Source: Hyphomonadaceae bacterium (lineage in GTDB: Bacteria; Pseudomonadota; Alphaproteobacteria; Caulobacterales; Aquidulcibacteraceae). From it: a stretch of DNA of 64,000 nt. The translations under genes were made by a program, and so were the position numbers. The number at the start of each line of letters is the position of its first letter. The first letter of the stretch is position 1. The DNA is taken from positions 30,163 to 94,162 of the forward strand of contig JAHDXR010000015.1 in NCBI GenBank assembly GCA_023384105.1. Reading direction: 5' to 3'. Below are positions 27,519 through 36,102 of this stretch, in pieces. The notes beneath the pieces are model-generated. The model made no database searches. It was not told the origin of the DNA and worked only from the letters and a program-made list of their open reading frames with translations.

Positions 27519-30500
27519 TCATTCTGCTTGGACCGGCGCGCCTGCTGTGTAAGCGGTCGGCATCTCTCCTTCCGTGGTGCGGTGGCCCGTTCGCAGCATC
27601 AGCCGGCAGATTGCTGGCAGCACAAAAAGCGTGAGCAGTGTCGCTGTGATCAGGCCGCCGATGACGACCGTCGCGAGCGGCTTTTGCACTTCGGCGCCGG
27701 TCCCATGAGCGATGGCCATGGGCACGAACCCGATGGCTGGCACGATGCCGGTCATCAGAACCGCGCGAAATTTCTCGATCATGCCCTCGCGAATGGCGTC
27801 ATCAACGGGCATGCCGAGGTCGAGGCGGCTGTTGATGCTGGTCATGACGACGAGGCCGTTTAAGACCGCGACGCCCGCCAAACAGATGAAGCCGACAGCA
27901 GCGGAGATCGAGAACGGCATGCCGGTAAGGAAGAGGGTGTAGACCCCGCCGGCGAGCGCCAGCGGCACAGCGGTGAAGACCGCCCCGGCGGCGCGGAGGG
28001 AGCCCAGTGCCATGTAGAGAATGCCGAAGATGAGAACGAAGCACGCGGGCACGATCAGCGACATGCGCTGAGAAGCCGATTGCAGGTTTTCAAACTGGCC
28101 GCCCCAAACGATGTAAGCGCCAGTGGGCAGAGTCACCTCGCTGACTCTCTGCTGCGCCTCGGTCACAAAGGAACCTAAGTCACGTCCGCGCACGTTGGCC
28201 TGAACGACGACGCGGCGGCTCCCGTTCTCTCGGCTGACTTGATTGAGCCCTTCGGAAAACGTGAAAGTCGCCACCTCTCGCAGGGGGATGGAAGCGCGAG
28301 GGCCGCTTTCGGTTTCCGACAACATGACGGGGAGCGCGCCCACCGCGTCGAGATCATCGCGCACGGCTTCGGGCAAGCGCACGACGACGTCAAAGCGGCG
28401 ATCGCCTTCAAACACGAGACCGGCCTCGCGACCGCCCATCGCTGTAGCCACGGTGTCCGTCACGTCCTGCAAGGAGAGGCCGTAGCGAGCGATGGCGTCG
28501 CGGTCGAAGCGTACGTCGAGTGTTGGAAAGCCGCCGGTTTGTTCGACTTTCACATCCGCCGCGCCCTCGATCGATTGCAGCACGGCGGCAATACGGCCGG
28601 CGGCCTGGCTCATCTCGGTGAGATCTTCGCCATAGAGCTTGATCGCCACATCGCCGCGGACGCCGGCGATAAGCTCGTTGAAGCGCATCTGGATTGGCTG
28701 GGTGAATTCATAGGAATTGCCGATAAGCTGGGAGAGCCGCGCTTCCATGCGGGCGATCAGTTCTGCTTTAGGCTCGTTCGGATTAGGCCACTCCGAGCGC
28801 GGCTTCAGGACCACAAACGAGTCCGAGATATTCACCGGCATAGGATCGGACGCGACCTCCGCCGTGCCCGTCTTTGAAAAGACGAACGCGACTTCGGGGA
28901 ATTCCGAGATCACTTGCTCCACACGCGCCTGCATCGCGGTCGATTGCTGCAACGACGTCGATGGGATGCGGACGGCCTGGACGGCGATGTCTTGCTCGTC
29001 GAGCTGCGGGATGAATTCGCGTCCCAGCGTGAAGAAGAGGGCGCCGGCGATCACAAAGATTGCGACGCCTACGGCAATAACCGTTCGCGGCTTGCGCAGT
29101 GAGTAGTCGAGACCGGGTTGGTAGCGATTGCGCGCCACCTCTATGGCCTTGACTTCCTTCTCGGCGACCTTGCCGCGAATGAGCAGCGCGACCATCGCCG
29201 GAACGAATGTCAGCGACAGCACGAAGGCGGCAGCGAGCGCCAGCATCAGCGTGATCGCCATTGGCGAGAACATCTTGCCTTCGACGCCCGAGAATGTGAG
29301 CAGCGGGGCGAACACAAGGAAGATGATCATTTGACCGAAGATGGTCGGTTTGATCATCTCGCGTCCGGCTTCCAGCGTCTCGTGCAGGCGCTCCGGCAAA
29401 GTTAGAAGCCGGCCCTCGTGATGCTGGCGCTCGGACAATCGTCTGAGACAATTCTCGATAATGATCACCGAACCATCGACGATCAGGCCGAAATCGAGCG
29501 CACCCAGGCTCATGAGATTGCCGGAGACGCCGAAGACATTCATGCCGATAGAGGTCATGAGCATCGAGAGGGGAATGATGAGCGTGGCGATGATCGCCGC
29601 ACGCACGTTGCCCAGCAGCAGGAAGAGCACCACCGCAACCAGGAGCGCGCCTTCCGCAAGATTACGTTCCACCGTGGCGATGGTGGCGTTCACAAGTTTT
29701 GAGCGATCATAGACCACTTCAGCGATGATGCCGGGCGGCAAAGTTTGCCTAATCTGTTCAAGCCGTTCTGCTGCTGAGGCGGCGACCGTGCGGCTATTGC
29801 CGCCAGTGATCATGAGCACGGTGCCGACAACCACTTCGCGGCCCCCGGATGTGGCGGCGCCGGTTCGCAGATCGCCGCCCACGCTCACATTGGCGACATC
29901 TCGCACAGTAATCGGCACGCCGTCGCGGGTGGCGACGACAGCTTCGGAAATCTCTTCAAGCGTTCGGATGCGTGCATCCGCGCGCACCAGGAACGATTCG
30001 CCGCCCTGTTGGATGAAGTTCGCGCCAACGGAGAGGTTGGCGCGCTCAAGCGCCTCGGCGAGCTCGGAAAATGAAATGCCATAGGCGGAGAGCGCGCCAG
30101 CGTCCGGTTCGACGACGTATTGCTTCTCGTAGCCGCCAATCGAGTCAATACCCGCGACGCTCGGGACGGACCGCATTTGTGGCCGGATGATCCAATCCTG
30201 GATCGTGCGCAAATAGCCAGCCTGCGCCACCGTATCGGTGAGGCGTTCGCCCTCAACTGTGAGGTAGGCGCCGTCTGGCTGCCAGCCGGGCTGACCTGCT
30301 GCAACACGCACGCCCTCGGCGTTTGGATCGGCATAATGCACCGTCCACATCAGCACTTCGCCAAGTCCGGTGGAAATTGGGCCCATTTGCGGTTCGACGC
30401 CGTTGGGCAGGCTTTCGCGCGCTTGCGTCAGCCGTTCTGCGACTTGCTGGCGCGCGAAGTAGATATCGACATTGTCCTCGAAGACGACAGTGACCTGGCT

Positions 30501-30770
30501 GAACCCATTGCGAGAAATCGAGCGCGTGCTCTGCAGCCCAACGATGCCAGACATCGCCGTTTCGACAGGATAGGTGACAAGGCGTTCGACATCGAGCGGC
30601 CCGAAGGAGGGCGCGACCGTGTTGATCTGCACCTGGCGATTTGTGATGTCCGGCACAGCGTCAATTGGCAGACGCATGATGTTGTAAACGCCGATGCCGG
30701 CGACGATGAGGACGATCGCCATGACAGCCCAGCGGGCTTTGACGGCGAGTTCAATGAGGCGGCTGATCAT
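27519..30770 (-). CDS. czcA: CzcA-like heavy-metal RND efflux pump
   Basis: This 1083-aa pump has two sets of six membrane helices. Czc-type features are visible: LPIDAVPDITNRQVQINT near residue 35, the LGALDFGLIVDGSVIIIENCLRR proton-relay helix and the FSKTGTAEVASDPMP segment that distinguishes CzcA from CusA. It exports divalent Co, Zn and Cd in characterised homologues. It follows czcB with 34 nt between them and precedes ahpD. Confidence 0.95.
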   Translation of the reverse strand: MISRLIELAVKARWAVMAIVLIVAGIGVYNIMRLPIDAVPDITNRQVQINTVAPSFGPLDVERLVTYPVETAMSGIVGLQSTRSISRNGFSQVTVVFEDNVDIYFARQQVAERLTQARESLPNGVEPQMGPISTGLGEVLMWTVHYADPNAEGVRVAAGQPGWQPDGAYLTVEGERLTDTVAQAGYLRTIQDWIIRPQMRSVPSVAGIDSIGGYEKQYVVEPDAGALSAYGISFSELAEALERANLSVGANFIQQGGESFLVRADARIRTLEEISEAVVATRDGVPITVRDVANVSVGGDLRTGAATSGGREVVVGTVLMITGGNSRTVAASAAERLEQIRQTLPPGIIAEVVYDRSKLVNATIATVERNLAEGALLVAVVLFLLLGNVRAAIIATLIIPLSMLMTSIGMNVFGVSGNLMSLGALDFGLIVDGSVIIIENCLRRLSERQHHEGRLLTLPERLHETLEAGREMIKPTIFGQMIIFLVFAPLLTFSGVEGKMFSPMAITLMLALAAAFVLSLTFVPAMVALLIRGKVAEKEVKAIEVARNRYQPGLDYSLRKPRTVIAVGVAIFVIAGALFFTLGREFIPQLDEQDIAVQAVRIPSTSLQQSTAMQARVEQVISEFPEVAFVFSKTGTAEVASDPMPVNISDSFVVLKPRSEWPNPNEPKAELIARMEARLSQLIGNSYEFTQPIQMRFNELIAGVRGDVAIKLYGEDLTEMSQAAGRIAAVLQSIEGAADVKVEQTGGFPTLDVRFDRDAIARYGLSLQDVTDTVATAMGGREAGLVFEGDRRFDVVVRLPEAVRDDLDAVGALPVMLSETESGPRASIPLREVATFTFSEGLNQVSRENGSRRVVVQANVRGRDLGSFVTEAQQRVSEVTLPTGAYIVWGGQFENLQSASQRMSLIVPACFVLIFGILYMALGSLRAAGAVFTAVPLALAGGVYTLFLTGMPFSISAAVGFICLAGVAVLNGLVVMTSINSRLDLGMPVDDAIREGMIEKFRAVLMTGIVPAIGFVPMAIAHGTGAEVQKPLATVVIGGLITATLLTLFVLPAICRLMLRTGHRTTEGEMPTAYTAGAPVQAE

Positions 30771-30804
30771 GAAACGAGATCCGGTCGAAATTGATGAGTG
30801 ACGC

Positions 30805-31800
30805 TCAGTGGTCGTGCGACGCTGAGCCTTTGCCGATTTCGGCCTTCACCAGGAAAGCGTTCTCGGAGACGTAAACCTCGCCGGCGGCGAGGCCCGTCAG
30901 GACTTCAACTTGCGTAGCGCCAGTTCGTCCGAGCGTGACCGGCCGTGCTACATAGGTGTCTTCGGACACGCGCACGAAAACCACGGTTCTGCCTTCAAGC
31001 GTCTGCACGGCATCGCGCGGCACGGCGACAGCTGCCTGCTGAGCAGCGGTCACCACTGCGCCGCGCACGGCCATGCCGGGGCGGAGCGCGGAGCCTTGCG
31101 TTGTTGACAAAGGGGCGCGTGCAATCAGCGTTTGACTATGGGCGTCCGCCGTCGGCAGCACGCTAGCGATCTGCGCCTCGATGCGTGTTGCGCCGTCGAG
31201 GCCTGCGATGATGACGCGCTGACCGGATGAGATGCGGCCAATGTCGCGGGTCGCGACGTTTAGTTCCGCCTGCAGACGCGCCAGATCGCCGACAACAAAC
31301 AATGGCTGATCGCTCGTCACGTCGCCGATATTGGTTTGCCGGTCGAGCACGACGCCGGCGATCGGGGTAGAGATGGAATAGGTCTGAAGGCTTTCGGCGC
31401 TTTCGACCCGCGCAAGGGTTTCGCCGCGACGAACCGTGTCACCGACATTGCGCAGCACGGCCCGCACCGGACCCGGATAGGGCGCATGCACCTCTGCGCG
31501 TGCCGACGGCTGCAACATGATGCGGCCAGTGAGATTGAGCGTTTCCTCGATCGCCCCTGGTCCGGCCGCAACAACCACGATGTTTGATGCTTGTGCCGAC
31601 GCAACGGGAATGGTTACGCGCTCGCTGCCTTCTTCCTCGGCGTGACCAGCTTCGCCTTCGGCATGCTCTTCGCCCTCCCCATGGCCGGTCTCGGCCTGAG
31701 CGGTTTCCGAGTTGGATGCGCCATTGCCGCAGGCTTGAAGGCCAAGCATCAGGACGAGCGCCAAAGGAACGGTCGCCAGCTTCATTCTGAAGGTATTCAT
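30805..31800 (-). CDS. czcB: CzcB-like periplasmic adaptor
   Basis: This 331-aa lipoprotein (LGLQAC lipobox, about residue 24) has a His/Glu-rich segment (ETGHGEGEEHAEGEAGHAE) and then the barrel-sandwich and beta-barrel domains of RND adaptors. The His/Glu-rich part is common in CzcB and probably binds the metal before transfer. It starts four bases before the czcC stop and is followed by czcA. Confidence 0.92.
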   Translation of the reverse strand: MNTFRMKLATVPLALVLMLGLQACGNGASNSETAQAETGHGEGEEHAEGEAGHAEEEGSERVTIPVASAQASNIVVVAAGPGAIEETLNLTGRIMLQPSARAEVHAPYPGPVRAVLRNVGDTVRRGETLARVESAESLQTYSISTPIAGVVLDRQTNIGDVTSDQPLFVVGDLARLQAELNVATRDIGRISSGQRVIIAGLDGATRIEAQIASVLPTADAHSQTLIARAPLSTTQGSALRPGMAVRGAVVTAAQQAAVAVPRDAVQTLEGRTVVFVRVSEDTYVARPVTLGRTGATQVEVLTGLAAGEVYVSENAFLVKAEIGKGSASHDH

Positions 31801-33110
31801 TGGTGTTGCTCCTCGAAGGGCAGCACTTCGCCGAAGCGCGCCGTGAGACGATCGAGCGCCGCCTCGTTGGTATGAAAAGATTTCAGGGCTTCGACACGCG
31901 CCTGCCGCGCATCGGACAGCGCGCGCTGGGCTTCGAGCACGTCGAGATAAGAGAAGGCGCCGCGATTGTAGCCGTCCTGCGCCAGCGACAGCGCGCGCTC
32001 GGCTTGCGGAATAACCGTGTCCTCGGTGGATTGAACGGCCGCGGCGTCTGTCGCGATCGCGCGCTCGAGAGCGGCGTATTCGCGACTGAGCGTGCGACGG
32101 CCGGCTTCGAGTTCGAGTTCAGCGCGACGCTGTTCGGCGCGGGCGCGCGCAACAGCGCCCTGGTTGCGGTCAAAGACGCCGAGTGGAATGGAGACACCCG
32201 CGACCAGCGCGCCTTCGCCATTCCTTTCCTCGAATCGTCGATAGCCAAAGCTCAAGGTCGGGTTCTGCCAAGCGATCGAGCGTTCCACATTCACGGCTGC
32301 GCCCGAAACATCACGTTGCGCCGCGAGGCGCGCGATGTCCGGGCTCGTATCGCCGAGGGCGGCGTGCTCGTGATCGCGCGCGCGTGGCAGAGCGAAGTCT
32401 GCCGGGATCAAACTGAATCCGTCGTCGCCGCCCAGGAAGGAGGAGAGCCTTGCGCGTGCTGTGGCAGCTTCCGCTTGCGCGCGGGTCAACGCGATGCGCG
32501 CTTCAGCCAGTCCCGCTTCAGCGCGCGCGCCCGCCATAAGCGGATCGCGTGCAGCCGCTACCCGGCGTGCGACCGAGGTGTTGAGAGCTTCGGCGGTGGC
32601 GACGCGTTCTTCGGCGATGCGCACGAGGTCTTGCGCCGCCAACGCATCGTAATAGGCGCCCTGGACGTCGCGGATCAGATCCAAGCCGCGCAGGGCGCGG
32701 TCGAGTTCAGCGCCGTGCAGTTCGCGATCGGCGAGCCGGATGCGCGCGCTCCGTTGGCCCCCGATTTCGACTTGCTGTGAGAGGGCGAAGGTCGTCTCTG
32801 CGCCGCTGAAGCCGCGTAGATCGCCGCGCCCGCCGAAGTTCTCGGCTTCAGCGGACAGCTCTGGATTGGGCCTGACGCGGGCCTGTCGCACGCCGCCGCG
32901 TGCAGCATCGACGCCAGCGGCCGCCGCGCGAATGCCCGGATCGGCTTCCACCGCGCGTTCAATCGCGGCATCAAGCGTGAGCGTTTGACGTTCCTGAGCA
33001 ACGGCGACCGTTGCGATGAGAGGCGTCGCAAGGAGCGCGCCGATCGGCGCGGTGGCGAGATGGCGCAAAATGCGCGCCGATCGCCGTTTGGAACGGTAAG
33101 AATCGAGCAT
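31797..33110 (-). CDS. czcC: CzcC-like outer-membrane efflux protein
   Basis: This 437-aa TolC-family protein has an N-terminal signal region (to about VAVAQE, residue 40) and two tandem helical domains; the pattern VEADPGIRAAAAGVDAARGGVRQA begins the first. The FDRNQGAVARARAEQRRAELELEAGRRT stretch is characteristic of CzcC-like proteins. It provides the outer-membrane channel for CzcBA. The start is 51 nt downstream of the small secreted protein gene. Confidence 0.92.
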   Translation of the reverse strand: MLDSYRSKRRSARILRHLATAPIGALLATPLIATVAVAQERQTLTLDAAIERAVEADPGIRAAAAGVDAARGGVRQARVRPNPELSAEAENFGGRGDLRGFSGAETTFALSQQVEIGGQRSARIRLADRELHGAELDRALRGLDLIRDVQGAYYDALAAQDLVRIAEERVATAEALNTSVARRVAAARDPLMAGARAEAGLAEARIALTRAQAEAATARARLSSFLGGDDGFSLIPADFALPRARDHEHAALGDTSPDIARLAAQRDVSGAAVNVERSIAWQNPTLSFGYRRFEERNGEGALVAGVSIPLGVFDRNQGAVARARAEQRRAELELEAGRRTLSREYAALERAIATDAAAVQSTEDTVIPQAERALSLAQDGYNRGAFSYLDVLEAQRALSDARQARVEALKSFHTNEAALDRLTARFGEVLPFEEQHQ

Positions 33111-33161
33111 GAAATGTCCGCGATGCGTGAAGGATCACGCGCCGCGACAAATCACGGCGCG

Positions 33162-33524
33162 TCAGACGAGTGCAGAGACTCGGGGCGGTCGATCTTGACC
33201 GCCTTGTTCGCCATTAGGTGCGCGGCTTTCGCTGAGCGGCACGCTCAAGCGGATGGCGACCTGGTCGATGGCTTGGGTTTGATGGGCCGGCGGGAAAGCC
33301 GCTGGGTGCGCCGCGCAACAATGATGCTGCGATTGGGCTGGCGTAGATGGCGACCCGGGCTGCTCCTCGCTCGGCTCCGCCGCAACGCCAAGCGCTGCAA
33401 TGTTATAAGATACGGGAGTCACGCTGTGGCAAGGATCGGTCGAGAACGATTGCTCGACGATGACGAAAGCGATGAGCGCAACGCAAAGCGTCGCGATCCA
33501 GCGCCTCCAATCGGTCCAAGCCAT
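33162..33524 (-). CDS. Small membrane-anchored His/Cys-rich protein upstream of czcC
   Basis: This 120-aa protein has one N-terminal helix (about 8-28), an HHCCAAH cluster near residues 67-73 and the tail QDRPPRVSALV. It looks like a divergent relative of the small protein ahead of cusC (18233-18580), sharing layout and the RPPR tail. The ATG at 33524 has GAAGG just upstream; the frame is open to 33593 without a better start. It is probably the first gene of the czc operon. Function unknown; a metal-binding accessory is plausible. Confidence 0.6.
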   Translation of the reverse strand: MAWTDWRRWIATLCVALIAFVIVEQSFSTDPCHSVTPVSYNIAALGVAAEPSEEQPGSPSTPAQSQHHCCAAHPAAFPPAHQTQAIDQVAIRLSVPLSESRAPNGEQGGQDRPPRVSALV

Positions 33525-33789
33525 TGCCTTCAAGTGCTCATTCCCGCGTGCGCAGTCACAGATTCGCGACGTGCTTGCATATATACGGCCCATGACCGGC
33601 TTACGAACAGTAAACTCATAATGACGCCAACGGCGAAAACTGACCAGAGCGATGCTGTCGCAGCTGTGCTTCGGCTGGGATTATGACCAAATGTTGCCGA
33701 AGGCGGGGTGTCCCGAGCAAAGGCATCCGAGCGTAGCCGCGTCGCTGATCCGAAAGCGAAGTAACATTGTAACACCGCCAGAGTCTCCG
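33525..33789. other. Non-coding gap upstream of the czc operon
   Basis: No convincing gene is seen. The direct repeat GTAACA-TT-GTAACA (33762-33775) is the kind of tandem half-site used by OmpR-type response regulators, but no two-component system lies in this window. The promoter of the czc operon must lie here; no -35/-10 pair stands out. Confidence 0.45.
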
Positions 33790-34180
33790 CTTAAGCGAGC
33801 GCGCCGATGAACCATGGGTATGATCCGGCACTCGTTCGCGGGCCTGCCTCAATACGCGAGGATGTGTGCGAAAGCGCCTGCTCGTGCGCGCTATTACTCG
33901 ATGCGCTGGCGCACGGTTTCAAGGTTCCTCGAAGCGATCCGGTCGGCGTCACCACACGAACGTTGGGCTGGTCGGCAAAATCCAAGAGCGAGCATATGTG
34001 GTGAGTTCGATCCCCAACGTGCGGGCATCACGCACGAAACCGAGGCGGCGTACATCCGCGTCCGTATAAAGACCGAGTCCGTTTTGCTTGCGGCAGAGGG
34101 CGGACCAAGCCTTACTGCTCGCCATCTGATTGTCGGGGCCGTCAGGACGGCTTTGTCGCGACTTTCTCGATACTTAGCAC
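33790..34180 (-). pseudogene. Decayed PbrR/CadR-type MerR regulator
   Basis: Reading the minus strand across all three frames recovers a whole MerR protein. From a GTG at 34180, LSIEKVATK is followed by TAPTIR, then EQ-stop-GLVRPLPQAKRT, then GLYTDADVRRLGFVRDARTL, GIELT, SLLDFADQPN, RSCGDADRIASRNLETVRQRIE-stop, and GRPANECRII. These match the intact regulator at 41954-42427 block by block, including two metal-ligand cysteines (RPCDEAD there, RSCGDAD here; NAAQCRVI there, NECRII here). At least four frameshifts and several stops break it. The start lies seven nt from the -35 box of the operator at 34187-34217, the same distance as for the intact gene. Confidence 0.88.
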
Positions 34181-34186
34181 TGGGTC

Positions 34187-34217
34187 TTGATCCTCTAGTG
34201 ACTAGAGGATGTAGACC
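34187..34217 (+). promoter_or_regulatory. PbrR/CadR-type promoter of the ICMT-lspA-ATPase operon
   Basis: TTGATC (34187-34192), a 19-nt spacer (34193-34211) and TAGACC (34212-34217) form the promoter. A perfect dyad, ATCCTCTAG (34190-34198), TGA and CTAGAGGAT (34202-34210), overlaps the spacer. The arrangement is that of Pb/Cd/Zn-responsive MerR regulators. It drives the plus-strand genes that begin at 34245. The nearest regulator is a pseudogene, so an intact PbrR-like protein at 41954 may act here in trans. Confidence 0.85.
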
Positions 34218-34244
34218 GAGCGGTGTTGGATTGCGAGAGTTTCG

Positions 34245-34880
34245 ATGCCGCCGTCTTGGACCCCATTTGCAGTTCTGAGCCTCATAATAGTGTTGTCGGC
34301 GCTCCGCCTCTGGTTGATTACCCGCCAGTCCGGCGTCAGCGCCTATGGTTTTGGCCGCCACGCTGCCATTCAGGGCGTGGCTGAACGGCTTTGGCGGCTC
34401 GCGGTGTTGTCGGCGCTCGCCCTATCGGCCGTCGCTTGGCTCTCGCCTGATTTGGAGGCCGCGCTAGGCCGGCCGGACTGGGCGTTGTTTGCACCGTTGC
34501 GATGGGTTTCGGCCATCTTGTTGGTTGCCGCGCTCGCGATAATCGCCATAGCACAGATTCAGATGGGCGCTTCCTGGCGCGTGGGCGTGCCGAAAGAAGG
34601 GCCCGGCGAACTCGTCTCGCGCGGTCTCTTCTCCTGGTCGCGCAATCCGATCTTCGTGGGCTTGCTTGCGGCGCTCGCGGCATTGCTGCTGTGGAGCCCC
34701 ACCGTATTGAGCGGCGCAGTTCTCGCTGGCGCGTGGACGCTGACGCTCGTGCAAGTGCGCGTCGAGGAAGAGGCGCTGCGAGAAACGCACGGCGATCGAT
34801 ACGAACTTTATGCGGCGCGAGTCGGGCGTTGGTTCGGGCGTCGCGAGCTATGGACGCGCGCTGAGCGCATCTCGCCATGA
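34245..34880 (+). CDS. Isoprenylcysteine carboxyl methyltransferase-like membrane protein
   Basis: This 211-aa protein has about five membrane helices and the ICMT/PEMT signature: GLFSWSRNPIFVGLLAALAA then EEEALRETHGDRYELYAARVGRW. These residues bind S-adenosylmethionine and the substrate head. Bacterial members methylate unknown lipids or proteins. It is the first gene behind the PbrR-type promoter and overlaps lspA by four bases. Such a gene beside lspA is often seen in metal-resistance clusters. Confidence 0.85.
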   Translation: MPPSWTPFAVLSLIIVLSALRLWLITRQSGVSAYGFGRHAAIQGVAERLWRLAVLSALALSAVAWLSPDLEAALGRPDWALFAPLRWVSAILLVAALAIIAIAQIQMGASWRVGVPKEGPGELVSRGLFSWSRNPIFVGLLAALAALLLWSPTVLSGAVLAGAWTLTLVQVRVEEEALRETHGDRYELYAARVGRWFGRRELWTRAERISP

Positions 34881-35359
34881 GCGCCGCGCCGAAATCCGGA
34901 CAACTCGCCCAACTCGCGTTCATCCCCACCTTGGTCGCGCTTGATCTCGCCGCCAAGGCTTGGGCGCGGAGCGCGCTTTCCTACGGCGAGCCGGTCAAGG
35001 TGTTGCCGTTCTTCGATTTGACGCTGGGTTACAACCCCGGCGTCGCGTTCGGATTGCTGAACGATGCAGGCGGCCTTGTGGTTTTGCTTGTCACCGCCGC
35101 CATCAGTCTCATGTTTGGCGTCTGGTTTTGGCGCGAACCGCGCCCTCTCACCCGTCTCGGGTTAGCGTTCGTGTTGGGCGGCGCGCTTGGCAACTTCTTT
35201 GACCGATTGTCGCGCGGCGAAGTCACTGACTTTCTCGATTTTCATGTCTTCGGACAGCATTGGCCAGCGTTCAACCTGGCCGACACGGCAATCACGTGCG
35301 GCGCCGCGTTCCTAATCTTCGACATGCTACGCGCTCGCAGGGAGCACCGTACTCAATGA
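34877..35359 (+). CDS. lspA: Signal peptidase II-like protein (LspA/PbrC)
   Basis: This 160-aa protein has four hydrophobic helices, the GNFFDRLSRGEVTDF segment and FNLADTA. Asp118 (VTDF) and Asp136 (LADTA) are the catalytic pair of LspA. In lead-resistance clusters a relative (PbrC) is encoded with the P-type ATPase. It overlaps the ICMT-like gene and the methyltransferase gene by ATGA, so all three are translated together. It may process lipoproteins or serve an accessory role specific to lead handling. Whether the genome has a housekeeping lspA cannot be seen. Confidence 0.9.
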   Translation: MSAAPKSGQLAQLAFIPTLVALDLAAKAWARSALSYGEPVKVLPFFDLTLGYNPGVAFGLLNDAGGLVVLLVTAAISLMFGVWFWREPRPLTRLGLAFVLGGALGNFFDRLSRGEVTDFLDFHVFGQHWPAFNLADTAITCGAAFLIFDMLRARREHRTQ

Positions 35360-36015
35360 GCGATAATACGACATTCACGCCTGCAGCGGGTCGGCCCGAG
35401 TGGACGCCTTTCTATGACTTCGCTATCGCGCTCTTGACGCGAGAGCGGCGCTGGCGGTCGGCGCTGCTGCGCCAGAGCGCGCCTGCGCCAGGCGACCGCA
35501 TTCTGGATGTGGGATGCGGCACCGGCACCTTCGCCGTGATGCTGAAGCGGGCAGAGGTGCGTGCAGAAGTCGTCGGTCTTGATCCCGACCCAGATGTGCT
35601 CGCGAGGGCCCGCGCTAAGTCCGCGAAAGAGCAAGCAGACGTGTCGTTTCGCCGAGGATTCGCGCGTGATGCAGGCGCGGAGCCGGCCAGCTTCACCAAG
35701 GTCATCTCAAGCCTTGTGTTCCACCAAATGCCATTGGAGGAAAAGCGCGCTGGTCTTGTTGGCATCGGCCGCGCCTTATGCCCCGGCGGGACGCTACATA
35801 TCGCCGATTACGGGCTGCAGCGTACTCCGCTCATGCGAGCAGCGTTTCGGCAGATCCAAAAGCTCGATGGCTTCGACAATACCGAGCCGAACGCGCGCGG
35901 TGTTCTGCCTGAGCTAATGCGCGAGGCGGGCTTTGCGGCGGTTGAGGAAACGGAAGTCATCGCGACCGTCACGGGGTCGATATCGCTTTATCGCGCTCTT
36001 CGCCCGGATGCATAG
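35356..36015 (+). CDS. SAM-dependent methyltransferase, copy 2
   Basis: This 219-aa class I methyltransferase carries [21 protein letters not shown] and IADYGLQ. It is a paralogue of the protein at 14372-15043, sharing those three phrases, the HQxPLExKR pattern and the ending PNAxGVLPxLMxEAGF. The ATG at 35356 overlaps the lspA stop; the longer open frame upstream lies inside lspA. Its presence in a second metal operon suggests a metal-linked substrate, but none can be named. Confidence 0.85.
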   Translation: MSDNTTFTPAAGRPEWTPFYDFAIALLTRERRWRSALLRQSAPAPGDRILDVGCGTGTFAVMLKRAEVRAEVVGLDPDPDVLARARAKSAKEQADVSFRRGFARDAGAEPASFTKVISSLVFHQMPLEEKRAGLVGIGRALCPGGTLHIADYGLQRTPLMRAAFRQIQKLDGFDNTEPNARGVLPELMREAGFAAVEETEVIATVTGSISLYRALRPDA

Positions 36016-36102
36016 AGGATTGTCTCATGCTGATGAATTCGATCGAGAAGGCGACGATAGACAATCTCGTCCTCGGCGCCGGCACAAGAGCGGAGCTACG
36101 CC

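Noticed and set aside
33814..34278. A 154-codon plus-strand frame across the 34-kb gap
   Set aside because: It runs antisense to the merR pseudogene and across the operator; the minus-strand reading explains the sequence better.
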